This document shows positions 11,030 through 20,623 of a stretch of DNA of 64,000 nt, one piece after another. The notes under the pieces were generated by a model. It was not told where the DNA came from and did no database searches. It saw only the letters and a list, made by a program, of their open reading frames with translations. Numbering within the stretch: the stretch's first letter is position 1; every line of letters begins with the position of its first letter. The DNA is from Alectoria sarmentosa (Eukaryota; Ascomycota; Lecanoromycetes; Lecanorales; Parmeliaceae), in NCBI GenBank assembly GCA_009733775.1, contig WOGZ01000055.1, positions 81,040 to 145,039 of the forward strand, written 5' to 3'. Both the position numbers and the translations under genes were made by a program.

Positions 11030-12106
11030 ATGCATCTTTCTCTTCCAATCCTAGCCCTGGCGGCCTTTTCCCTCAACGGCGTCTTCGCCAAGCCAGTACA
11101 CGGCCCTCTCCATCGCAAAAACAGGCGCGACGAGTATGCCGGCGTGAACTGGAACGATCCCGCTCTCTACAAGAATGTAGACTGGAGTACCGTCAACTAC
11201 GATGGCGCTTCCACTCCAACGCCCGCCGCAGCTTCGACTCCCGCGCAGGCTGCGCCAGTCGTCGACACCTCGCCCTCCCCTTCGCCCGCCGCAAGTGCCG
11301 GAACAACAACCAGCAACACCGGCGCCAGCAGCAACAGTAATTCCGGTACTACAACCAGCAGCTCTGGAAAGCGCGGTCTTGCTTACAACCCTAGCTCTGG
11401 AAATCTCGACATCTGGGAGAGCTACAGTTCGATAACGTGGGGATACAACTGGGACGACACGCCTCAAGGTCTCCCTTCTCAGTTCCAATACGTGCCGACT
11501 CTATGGGGCACTGCCTCGGTTCATTCTGACAACTGGGACTCAGCCGTCAAAGCCGCAACCTCTGGCTCCGGGACCCACTACCTCATGTCGTTCAACGAAC
11601 CCGATAACGAGAGCCAAGCGAACATGGACGTCGGCTCCGCCGTCGCAGCCTTCAACCAGTACATGAAGCAATACGCCAGCGACAACGTGTTGCTCGGCTC
11701 CCCGAGTGTCACCAACGGCGCAGGCACGAACAGCGCCGGTATCCCCCAAGGACTCGACTGGCTTTCCCCCTTTCTCGAACAATGCACCGGCTGCCCCATC
11801 TCCTTTGTCCCCATCCACTGGTACGGCTGCCAGAACGGATGCCCGGTCTCCTCCGATGTCAGCGACTTCCAATCGCATGTCCAGTCGGCGATTGCCGCTG
11901 CGACGAACCCGGCGACTGGGGAGAAGGTGCCGGTGTGGGTTACCGAGTTCCAATCGTTTACGGACCCGGAGGGTTTCCTGGGGGAGATTCTGCCCTGGTT
12001 GGATGGGCAGAGCGGTGTAGAGAGGTATGCTTATTTCATGGCCACGGATGGGATTTTGGTCAATGGGGGGAGTGTGAATGCTGTGGGGGCAAAGTATGCT
12101 TCTTGA
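11030..12106 (+). CDS. Secreted GH128 endo-beta-1,3-glucanase
   Basis: Single exon, 358 residues. A signal peptide of about 20 residues ends ...LNGVFA before KPVHGP. A short basic pro-like region (HRKNRRDEY) is followed by a Ser/Thr/Ala/Pro-rich linker (about 60-112), probably O-glycosylated. The catalytic core begins KRGLAYN at 114 and has the GH128 pattern: WGYNWDDTP, YVPTLWG, MSFNEPDN with the proposed acid/base Glu190, PIHWYGC, and VWVTEFQSF with the second Glu306. GH128 enzymes cleave beta-1,3-glucan; a secreted fungal one would act on the cell wall or on external glucan. Length fits linker-bearing fungal members. No intron is needed and the ATG sits directly before the signal peptide. 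Confidence 0.9.
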   Translation: MHLSLPILALAAFSLNGVFAKPVHGPLHRKNRRDEYAGVNWNDPALYKNVDWSTVNYDGASTPTPAAASTPAQAAPVVDTSPSPSPAASAGTTTSNTGASSNSNSGTTTSSSGKRGLAYNPSSGNLDIWESYSSITWGYNWDDTPQGLPSQFQYVPTLWGTASVHSDNWDSAVKAATSGSGTHYLMSFNEPDNESQANMDVGSAVAAFNQYMKQYASDNVLLGSPSVTNGAGTNSAGIPQGLDWLSPFLEQCTGCPISFVPIHWYGCQNGCPVSSDVSDFQSHVQSAIAAATNPATGEKVPVWVTEFQSFTDPEGFLGEILPWLDGQSGVERYAYFMATDGILVNGGSVNAVGAKYAS

Positions 12107-12182
12107 GTATAGGTTTGGATTGGTGCGGTGGGGTGGGAAATGCGGAGGCGGCTGCTGGGCAGCGGATCGGGATTTTCACTTC

Positions 12183-12213
12183 TTTCTTCTTCTTCTTCTT
12201 CTTCTTTCTTCTT
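12183..12213. repeat. (TTC)n microsatellite
   Basis: About ten near-perfect TTC/CTT trinucleotides, about 75 bp after the GH128 stop, probably in the 3' UTR. Confidence 0.9.
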
Positions 12214-12617
12214 GATGGGTTACCTACGGTGGGGATTTCTTGTCGGAGAGCATCTGTGACTACTTTCTTGTACATGAGATTTCAGCCATGCCGTATATGA
12301 GGCCATATGTATTTCGATTATATGCACGACTTTCTTCCTTACAAGAATCTGTTCGATTGCCTTTGTGAAGACTCGTTTGAATGAGAATGATTCTGACCTG
12401 GCGGGAAAATGCCGTGGGAACGAAATGGCCAAGGCCTCTCTCTTTCTCTCTCTTTTGATGGTGGGAATCCATCCATCCACACAGTCGTAGGTCTGGTTAG
12501 AATTACTATTAGAGGGAGAATTTATATCTTCCCTGTGATCCTTGAAGCTTGACGCTCGGCACGGGTATTGGTTTTCCCTCCCTCATTGCGATTGTTCTAA
12601 AATTCAGGTTCTGGGAT

Positions 12618-13115
12618 TAGTGGAATGGATGAATTGGATGAATTGGATGAATCCGCCATCCCCCTACTCCCATGCCCCCCCCTTTTTTTTTTTTTTTCTG
12701 GCTCGTCTGAATCTTGTTCTGTACGCTTTGTTGGATGGCTGGATGGCTGGCTGAATGGATGAATGACTGAATGGCTGACTGGGTGGATGGCTGGATGGTG
12801 ATTGACTGATTGACTGATTGACTGACTGGGTGACTGGATGGCTGACTGGATGGCTGGATGGCTGGTGATTGACTGACTGGGTGACTGACTGGATGGCTGA
12901 ATGGCTGAATGGCTGGATGGCTGGATCGCTGAATGGCTGGATGGTGGTTGACTGACTGATTGACTAACTGGTGGTTGGACTGACTGACTGACTGACTGGT
13001 GGTTGATTGACTGATTGACTGACTGATTGATTGATTGGTGATTGATTAAATGATTGATTGGCTGGCTGGCTGGCTGACTGGTGACTGACTGATTGATTAA
13101 CTGACTGGTCCGATG
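12618..13115. repeat. Degenerate TGNN tetranucleotide tract (about 500 bp)
   Basis: Nearly every fourth position restarts a TG: TGGA, TGGC, TGAC, TGAT and TGAA units in shifting order, such as GGATGGCTGGATGGCTGGC and GATTGACTGATTGACTG. A short poly-T (about 12678-12699) interrupts it near the start. It is a cryptic satellite with no coding role seen. Confidence 0.85.
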
Positions 13116-14515
13116 AGGGTGGCTGGGTAAGCGGACTGTGATTCTTTTTTCATGAGCGAGGTTTTGGATGGATATGATAGGATGGGAGGGGTCTTTTTGG
13201 GGGTGGGGTGGGGATACGTATTCTCGAAAGGGAAGGGGGGCGGGTTGCTTGTTTAGGTTGGGGTCGGGAGTGGGTCGGGGGGTGGGGTTGTGGTCTAATT
13301 ATTTTATAGCGATGTGTGTTCAAGGATGGTTGTGAGCTAGGTTCGCTGATTTGGGGTGGTTTGGGTGTTTTGTTGTGGGATTCATGGGTGTGAGTGTGGG
13401 GTTTGTTGTGGTTCTAGGGGTTTTTCTTGAGGGGGTCTTGTGATGGAGGTATGCTTTTGTGAAAGGTGCTGTGATCTCTGGGAATTAGGTATGTGTGTGT
13501 GTGTGTGTGTGTTTGTTTGCAACGCTAAAGCTCTGAGATTGAAAAAAAGAGGGAGTTGGGAACTCGAGGTCGACATTCGCTAGCTGGCTGGGACACGCCT
13601 CGGCGAATTGGTCTGGGACACCCAATTCCTTCATATGTTGTGCTGCATCTGTATCAAGACCTTCTGCATCTGCGCGCCGACTTCCTGATCGATGCAATCC
13701 CCTCTGTCCACGGCCAGGACGGGGCCTGTCAGCGCATCTTCCGCGGATGCTGTGGTCGAGATGATAGATTACGTGTTTTTGGAGGGGGGTGAGATGAATG
13801 GATGTTGTTGCACGTGCTCCTCATTCCACCTGGCTACGAGGATTTGGATATGGACTGGAGATGATGATGAAATCGTAAGCTTTGTTTATTATGACCCAAG
13901 AGAAATATTCACGCTCTTGGGCGCTGGTTGATAGCTCCGGCACGTCGATGACGGAATAGAATCTTGCGTGCCAACGATGAGGTTCTGGGTGGGAAGGTCG
14001 GAACCGAGCGAATCCTTCAAGCCCAAGACTGCGGAGCAGCATCTTTTGGAACACCAAAGCAAGGACGCGAAAGTGACGGCGGGCTGCAAAAGGGTCGACG
14101 GCTGCCGCGCCCCAGTCTTCGCCGATGGTAAGGAATCGTGAGTGCCCGATGCGTCATCCTCTGCGAGATCGTCGCTTACGGTCCCCAAGTCGCTCGAGTC
14201 CGGGGCGCGTGCTGTCGTCCGTTGCACGCATGTCGGGTACTACAGAGCTGAAGTCAGACGTTGGATATAGCAGCATTTTTTGCTAATGGTAGAACATTTG
14301 GGGTATGCCGTGTTGCAGCATTACAGCGGGGGATGTACCACCGGTGTAAAATGGGAGGCGGACGCTGGTGGAGAGGTGGGGCAAGGGGGTGGGTAATGGG
14401 GTGGGAGAGGTGCGTGTGGAGTTGGTGGCTCATTATTCTTCTGTGCGTCGTGGTTGAAAAGGTTGGGTTGGATTGTGAGTAGGCAGAAAATGTAAATTCC
14501 AGGATTGCTTAGGTT
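13116..14515. other. G/T-rich intergenic region with possible unrecognised minus-strand exons
   Basis: 13130-13480 is strongly G/T-rich. 13492-13512 is a (TG)n run. The minus strand between about 13627 and 14250 has two coding-looking stretches: one including HPEPHRWHARFYSVIDVPEL (near 13960) and one ending VGAQMQKVLIQMQHNI with a stop near 13637. I could not join them into a gene or recognise a family. Confidence 0.3.
13492..13512. repeat. (TG)n microsatellite
   Basis: Ten uninterrupted TG/GT units. Confidence 0.95.
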
Positions 14516-15638
14516 TTACTCTAGATGAGACATGCGTCGAGTAGTTCCATGACTGTCCACTTTTCTCATCAACAATCTACTCTTGTCTATAATGACTTGG
14601 CTTTCCGATGACGATAACATCTTATGTATCTTTTTGATATGTGAATTTAGATTGTCAGACCACATTGAGCGCCTTAAGCGACATTCTGACAAGGGGCATT
14701 TGAGATATACGTTTATGTTGTGTCTTGAAGAGGTTTGCAGATAACGTTGCAAGTTGTATCTGACCTCTTGTGGATTCCAGGCTTTAGACTCCTTGGAACA
14801 TGCTAGGCAAGGTGCAACCGAAGCTGTTGGGTTTTGCACAAACGGGTCAGAGATATCGCCCTCATCCTTGGCGTTTCTGGGACTTTTGTCGAAGACGGTC
14901 TGCGCGGCGTTCCTGAAGCCAAACGTAAGAGCGTCGCTCTCGAGGGACTTTGAACCGCGATTGACTTCCACATTGCGTGCCAGAGTGTGAAGCGCCATAT
15001 CCGATGCTTCATTCGCTGTCGTCACGACTTGGCCTGCGAGGATATCTAAGCTAAGGCTGTTGATATTGTGCGCGAGGGCTGAAATTTGCTCGAATTGAGC
15101 TGCATCTCGAAGGCGAGACGATGTTCTATAAGATCAGACGTCAAAGTAAGCTGTCCGAAGTATAGAAGGGAGATCGAGGCTTTCAAAGAACGATTGGAGT
15201 TGAGGAGTTGTCAATACCCAATGCTACTGAGTTGCACCATCATCAACGTCTCCTTCATTCTATCCAACGACTTCCGCAAACTTTTGACCTTTTCTCGTCT
15301 CGAGACTAGCCGGAAGGCACCCCATTTGCGTATAACAAATTTTCTGGAGGCAAAGTCTGGTTCGCGATCTAGCGTAAGAGACATGATTGTGTCGATTTTG
15401 TCAGAGCATAGCCTTAGCGCCGACTCCATCGTAGGATCTAGCGATTGTTGTTGTGGTTCACGAGCAAAATGCTCAAGCACTTTTGTCAGGAATTCGAGGT
15501 CTGAATTGACATTACGCACGTTTTCTGGAGCATCTTGAATTGATCCCCAGAAATCGCAGAGCTTTTTGGTACTTGAGCTAGCTGAAAGGCCAGCGACGTA
15601 ACAGCCATCACGCTTGCGGCTGCGGAGAGTCCGTCCAT
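14516..15638 (-). pseudogene. Broken gene: NLR-type helical N-terminus plus C2H2-like C-terminus
   Basis: On the minus strand an ATG at 15638 begins MDGLSAAASVMAVTSLAFQL, the standard start of the helical domain at the N-terminus of many fungal NLR-like and ankyrin proteins. A one-base frameshift near 15575-15582 moves the continuation (STKKLCDFWGSIQDAPENVR, later WGAFRLVSRREKVKSLRKSL) to another frame ending at 15211. A second coding stretch (TSSRLRDAAQFEQISALAHN, from about 15126) leads into a Cys/His region CLACSKESKAWNPQEV ... LKCPLSECRLRRSMWSDNL ... HIKKIHKML and ends at 14516. I found no in-phase GT-AG intron joining the two, so there are probably two lesions. The Cys/His region is clearly related to the C-terminus of the C2H2 protein at 29864-33928. 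A MITE sits 239 bp upstream of the ATG. Confidence 0.7.
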
Positions 15639-15876
15639 TATGAGTCAAACGGATTGTGTGTGTCCTTGGGCAGGTGCTCCTTTCTGTGATATGATGTTGA
15701 TGAAGAAGTCGTTGTTCAGGAATGTATAGCAATCGTAGCTTTGCGTTGTGCGTGCAACTCAGCCTTGTCCTCTGCAGCCCAGCTGCCTGCATACCCCGCC
15801 TGCAGCCGTCTCGGAGATCAGCCCCATCGGATGGAAAGTGCTCGAGGCTTAGCACGGCCTTGGCAGCTTCAACCGG

Positions 15877-16481
15877 CAGGGCGCCCGATGGTCCAGACCG
15901 TCCGTCCAAAGGCCTGAACTGGTCCATTTGAAGCTATATAAACGGTTCGTAGTCCGTCCAAATAGTCAGACGGTCTAAGTCCATTTGGACCGTCCTTCCA
16001 GACGGTCTAAATCCATTTGGATCTACCACCCCCCTTCGAGTCGATATTTCGTGTCTGCTTTGCGGGGTGATGTGAGGAGTCGTGGTCCTTGCAGCGATGG
16101 TAACTGAAGTTGAAATAGTAGTAGAAGCCTCTGATAGCTCGGATTCATCGTCGCTATGTGCCATGATGATGCGATTGTTGAATAATAATGTGACATTAAT
16201 GTGTTGAGCCTAGGAGAAAAATTTGTTCTCAATCAGCCTTATCACATCAGCCCTATTGCATTGCTATTACTCCATAAATATACGCCTATCATGCTCAGAT
16301 ATGCAGCAGTCGAAATGGACCATCTGGACTATTGGTTCAGACCGTCCGTCCATACTACTGGACCAGTCCATGGTAGTCCGTTCAGTAGCATGGGCCTGTC
16401 CGGACTACTAGTCTATTAGACTAGTCCAGACCGCTAAGGACTAGTAGTTCGATTTGGTGGTCTGGACCATCGGGCGCCCTG
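15877..16481. mobile_element. hAT-like MITE, 605 bp
   Basis: Perfect 23-bp terminal inverted repeats lie at 15877-15899 and 16459-16481, starting CAGGGCGCCC, the CAGGG type found on hAT elements. CTTCAAC is present just outside both ends (15867-15873 and 16482-16488), with three extra bases on the left, so a target-site duplication is likely though not exact. The interior has no transposase ORF. It carries repeated subterminal motifs (CCGTCCGTCC, CCAGACGGTCTAA twice, TCCATTTGGA twice) on both strands, the arrangement expected for transposase binding. Confidence 0.8.
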
Positions 16482-17118
16482 CTTCAACGTCTCAAGGCTG
16501 ATATCCATCAGCAAGAACTTCGACAAAGGGGTACATCCTAGCTGCCAGGCAATTGAGTTGAAGTCTTACGCAAGCCGTCATCAGGAAAGAAGGCTATTTT
16601 AAACGTATATTTCATAAGCCATTCAATGAGGTATTCTTCAGCCCTACACAGAATCCGTATGCATCTGGAAGGGCTGTTTATTCGGACATGCAACATTTGA
16701 TAGATTCTCTCCAAAGTCTGGCAATGGAATTTCTAGAAAAATTCCCAAAAAGAAGCTGCATCAAGTATTGAACTGCACGACTCTCGCATGGTCAAACGTA
16801 TATTTAAAAAAACCCCAGTCACAAGAGCTGGATTACCGTTTAGATACGCTCGTATTTTACCCGAATCCCTAAGAAGAATTCGTAGGTAACAGGCTCAATG
16901 ACCCCCGCTTCTTGGTACTTGTACCACTAGTCCTAGCTCTGTCCTGTAATTTGACTCTCTATTCACACTTGCGCTTTTGGGACAACCTCTGCTCTTCAAA
17001 CTCAAGGTCGAATGCCATAACTATCCTAGATACCTCCCAAGCATGAGCTCAGTCTCATTAATCAAGCAGCTCGATTCGTGCAATCCCTCGATTTCCCCTA
17101 GTACGAAGCGCCTTGACC
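16482..17118. other. Intergenic region upstream of the broken Zn2Cys6 gene
   Basis: No gene or repeat was recognised. The minus-strand half probably held upstream sequence of the 15.6-kb gene before the MITE inserted. Confidence 0.4.
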
Positions 17119-18015
17119 ATGAGCAGCTCTCAGTTGGCGGTTGGAAGGAAAGTTCGGACAGGGTGTCTTAATTGCAAGTGAGTCAAACTCTTGAGAGTGA
17201 TGTCGTAGGTCCAAGCGCTTCATATAGACTAAGCTCCTACCGTCTGATCCTAGAATACGACGTGTAAAGTGTGACGAGGAGAAACCTGCATGCTTGAAAT
17301 GTCGCAGAATCGGAATAAGTTGCGACGGCTACCCTCCCGTGCAGATTGGCCGAGTCACAACATAGGCTACGACGCCCAAAGAAAGACCTCCCAGCCCCAG
17401 TGTTCTCTCCACCCAAGTACCGTCGGCTTCCCCACTGGGCACTCATGAAGAACGAAGGTGCTTCGACTACTTTCGCCAACGATCCGTCCTCGAGTTCTCT
17501 GGTTACTCGACTCCAATTTGTGGGACCAGCTGATCTTACAGGTCAGTCATGATGATCCAGCGGTACGCCATGCGGTCATTGCACTCCGTTCCTTGTATGA
17601 AAAGATCGACATCCAGCGGGAAGTCATCAGATTGCAGGCTCAAGTAACGGTGTGCCGCCAAGACAGCATCGAGCAGAACAACCAAGCTCTGAGTCATTTG
17701 CGACAAAATATTGGAAGTAATGATAGCGGGAACGTCCAGTCAACCTTGATTTGTTGCGTGCTCTTAATCGCTTTCGAGGTCTTCCTGGGCAATCACGATT
17801 CAGCCGGGCTACACCTGGAGAGCGGGCTGAAAGTTTTGCATGATTGGCAAGTTCAACAAGGCCAGCTTCTGCAATCAGCCTACTCGCCCACAACGAGCAT
17901 TATCGAGGACGATCTTACCCCGGTATTCGCTAGACTCAACTTACAAGCAAAATCACTTGTCGACCCAGGCCTATCTCAGCATTGTACCTTTTTACTTGAC
18001 GGTGGTCAGTTGTAG
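17119..18015 (+). pseudogene. Zn2Cys6 fungal transcription factor, broken
   Basis: Exon 17119-17177 and, after a GTGAGT...CCTAG intron (17178-17253), exon 2 encode a perfect C-X2-C-X6-C-X6-C-X2-C-X6-C cluster from TGCLNC through VKCDEEKPACLKC to ISCDGYP. The frame then meets TAG at 17363-17365 but continues beyond it (PPSPSVLSTQVPSASPLGTH, RRCFDYFRQRSVLEFSGY). A one-base frameshift near 17510 switches to LDSNLWDQLILQVSHDDPAV, NQALSHLRQNI, TLICCVLLIAFEVFLGNHDS and HLESGLKVLHDW, the usual regulatory-domain start of such factors. It ends at 18015, short of a normal length. Two lesions and a truncated tail argue for a pseudogene. The one-base shift alone could be a sequencing error. Confidence 0.72.
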
Positions 18016-18109
18016 AGATCCCGCGCCGGCAAACCCTATCTCTCCTTCCTCGTCTGTCCCTACCTCGGCAAGAAGGCACTCGGAATGCGAACGATGCCAG
18101 TAGGGTTGA

Positions 18110-18440
18110 CAATGGGTGATACATGTCGAAGAAGACGGTCTTGGAGAAGTTGAAAGTGCCGAAGATGTTCCAAAATCCTCACGCATCCAGGGCGTTGATG
18201 CTGTTGCATACATGGAGGAGCGACTTGTCCATTTGATACGTATTCTCGAAGATAATTTGGAAGCTGGTGACCTTGATGCTGAGGAAGACACGGAGCATCA
18301 GTAAGACAATTTGACATATCAAAGGTCCCTAACGCACTGACTCAGCTAGACCAGAACCTCCCTTTTCGGTGACTGTTCCGAGTGCGGAATGGAGAATCAG
18401 TCAGTGGTTGCAAACCGCCCAGCTCTACACTCAAGATTGA
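18110..18440 (+). other. Possible spliced exons of an unknown acidic protein
   Basis: An open stretch 18110-18300 (VEEDGLGEVESAEDVPKSSR, then YMEERLVHLIRILEDNLEAG) runs straight into GTAAGA. With acceptor CAGCTAG (intron 18301-18349, CTGAC just upstream) it continues in phase to PEPPFSVTVPSAEWRISQWL and a stop at 18440. No start codon or family was recognised. It could be a remnant of the neighbouring regulator or a chance ORF. Confidence 0.3.
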
Positions 18441-19099
18441 TGGTTTTTTTATAGCTTTTTGTGGCAAGGGAATTTTTTTATTTGTATTTCGTTACGTGAG
18501 TCGCGCTACAAGCCCCTTTCCCTATTCAGTCACTCCAATTGTCTTCTCGCTTATGCTCCATAAGCGAATGGCTGTGTGTCGAATGCAGACGCGCTCCCTG
18601 AAATTCTACCAACAGCCTCTTCCCTCCCGAACCGAGTGAAAAGCACCTCGCATCTAGAGAGCACTGCTTAGATCTTCTCAGCTCATTACACATCATGTCT
18701 TATTCATAGAATATAGATATCCTTCATGTTGATTCGACGTACTTTCAAGGCCTCATCGCTTCTTCCTGCATACGCGCGCCCATCGGAGGATAACCGCCAT
18801 ACATTGGTGGCGTGACTCGCTTCTAAACAGACCATACGCAACGTTCCGCATACAGCTGCTGCTTACTCACACAGACTGCTTTTACCCCCAAATGCTGAAT
18901 GGGTGAGATATTGCGGCATGACGCCTGGTCACGTCGATCATGTTCTTGTAGTGTCAGTCCCCCCTTCTCTTTTATTTCTGCGCCTCCCAGAAGCACGTCT
19001 CCACTTTTCAACACCTCTACATCTCCAAGTATCCAGCCTTGGCAGTCTACTCCGCCAGCCTCGAATCACCATTGAACAGATGCACCCAAATCCCGCACC
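18441..19099. other. Intergenic region upstream of secreted protein 1
   Basis: No gene, TATA box or repeat was recognised with confidence. Confidence 0.4.
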
Positions 19100-19666
19100 A
19101 TGAGGAATACGACCTCCCTCAGTCTTCTCATCCTCCTCCTCGCCGCCCTCCTCTCTCCCACCCACTCCTTCGACCCCTGCGGCCCCCTCGTCCAAGACTC
19201 CCTCACCCCCGCCGACACCTGCGCCCGCCCCATCTCCCTCGTCACCGGCCCCTCCGCCTACGGCGCTCTCCTCCTCAACGACGGCTCCGGCCTCAACATC
19301 ACCTGGGACAACTGCCTCCCCGTCGCCTTCGACGCCTGCGCCCTCCTCAACTCGTCCAAAACCCCGGCCGGCCAGTGGCAGTGGACCGACCCGGGCTCCG
19401 GCTGCGTCATGGGCTTCTGGCTGCCCCAGTACGACGGCAGCGCGCCCCGACCGGCGTACGAGGCCTGCGTGGACAACATCTACACCCCCATGTACGACAT
19501 CGGCATACAGTACGGCGGCACGGCGTACAATCAGGTCGTGGTCAATCTGAGGCAGTTGCCGGATGATTATGAGACGGGGGAGGCGGTCGATGTCGGCTAT
19601 CCGAGTTATACGATCACTTATCTGCCCCTGCAACGGGGGCCTGAGACTCCGCTGTCGAGGGTTTGA
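19100..19666 (+). CDS. Secreted cysteine-containing protein, DPCGP family member 1
   Basis: Single exon, 188 residues. A signal peptide of about 23 residues ends ...LSPTHS before FDPCGP. The mature protein has no recognised enzyme motif. It shares a motif series with the protein at 26990-27745: DPCGP near the N-terminus, DNC, W-x5-GCxMGFWLP (GSGCVMGFWLPQY), C-x2-NIYTPMYDIG, YNQVVVNLRQLP and a closing GYPSYTI. Spacing is conserved, so the two are paralogues. Similar extracellular proteins occur in many filamentous ascomycetes; a wall-associated or effector role is only inference. The first third is unusually GC-rich, with C-ending codons. Confidence 0.85.
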   Translation: MRNTTSLSLLILLLAALLSPTHSFDPCGPLVQDSLTPADTCARPISLVTGPSAYGALLLNDGSGLNITWDNCLPVAFDACALLNSSKTPAGQWQWTDPGSGCVMGFWLPQYDGSAPRPAYEACVDNIYTPMYDIGIQYGGTAYNQVVVNLRQLPDDYETGEAVDVGYPSYTITYLPLQRGPETPLSRV

Positions 19667-20623
19667 GAGGGGACTGTACTGGAAGATGGATGCTAGGTCT
19701 GGTGGCACGATCCGCGCAGCACTTTTTAAGACTATTCTGTTGTAAGTACAACAACCAATAATCAAAAATCATCAAAAAATCGCAAATTTCCCGAATTCAT
19801 CTCCCCGCTCTCTACGCTCTCCAAGAACTTTCGTACCTAGACCCAAAAAAAAAAAAGACCAATTGACCAACCCACAAACGCGGCCCCATGATGCAAAGCG
19901 CACTCCCTTCATACTTACTACCCGGAGCCATGAGCAAAAATGCAAAATGCCAAAAAAAACTATACCCAACCGAATACGCCACCCTTCTGGGACCCTTTCC
20001 TGCACTCCCATCAGCCCCCACTCACGCACCCGCACGACAAGTCCCGCTTTACTTAACTTTTCACCCGGGGGGCTTTTTCTTTCTCGCAAAATAACCAAAA
20101 GCGGCTTCGAGCGGCTATACATACATACTTATTGCGATGGGGGCTAACTACTTAAACGTAGGGCTTTGAAACGTTGTGTAAAAACTGGGGTATTTTACCT
20201 CGGTACGTATGTATGTAGGTAGGTAGATGATTTGTCGTTTTTTGGGGATTGGAGGGGATTGGATTGGATTGGTGGTGCTGGTGGTGGTTGGGGCGCTTGG
20301 GTGGGGCGGCGGGTTTTTTTGGGGGTGAGGGTTTGGAAGAGGATGGAGATGAGGTGGTTGGTTGGTTGGTTGATTCATTGATTGATTGAGTGGGTGACGG
20401 GTAGGAGGAATCTGGCAGATGTGCGATTGGTAAGATGCGATTGGTGTTTAGAGGGATTAAAGTTTCAAAGTGGTGTGTTTTTGTGCACGATGTATAGTTT
20501 ATCCTGATTCCGTGGGCGCTACCGGCGTCCCAGCTAATGAGTGATACATAAGTAATGATGACCGCCTCTTCTAAGCGGCTCCGCATGCTGCGTACTGATG
20601 ATGCTGCTGGCAGGAGGCTAGAT
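19667..20623. other. Intergenic, low-complexity 3' flanks
   Basis: Between secreted protein 1 (plus) and Atg3 (minus), tail to tail. It contains A-rich runs, a GTATGTAGGTAGGTAG tract near 20207 and GGATTGG repeats near 20250-20275. The Pro/His-rich minus ORFs here come from this low complexity and are not taken as genes. Confidence 0.5.

Noticed and set aside
16201..16419. ORFs inside the MITE as transposase remnants
   Set aside because: They are short, shift with the subterminal repeats and show no hAT domain.
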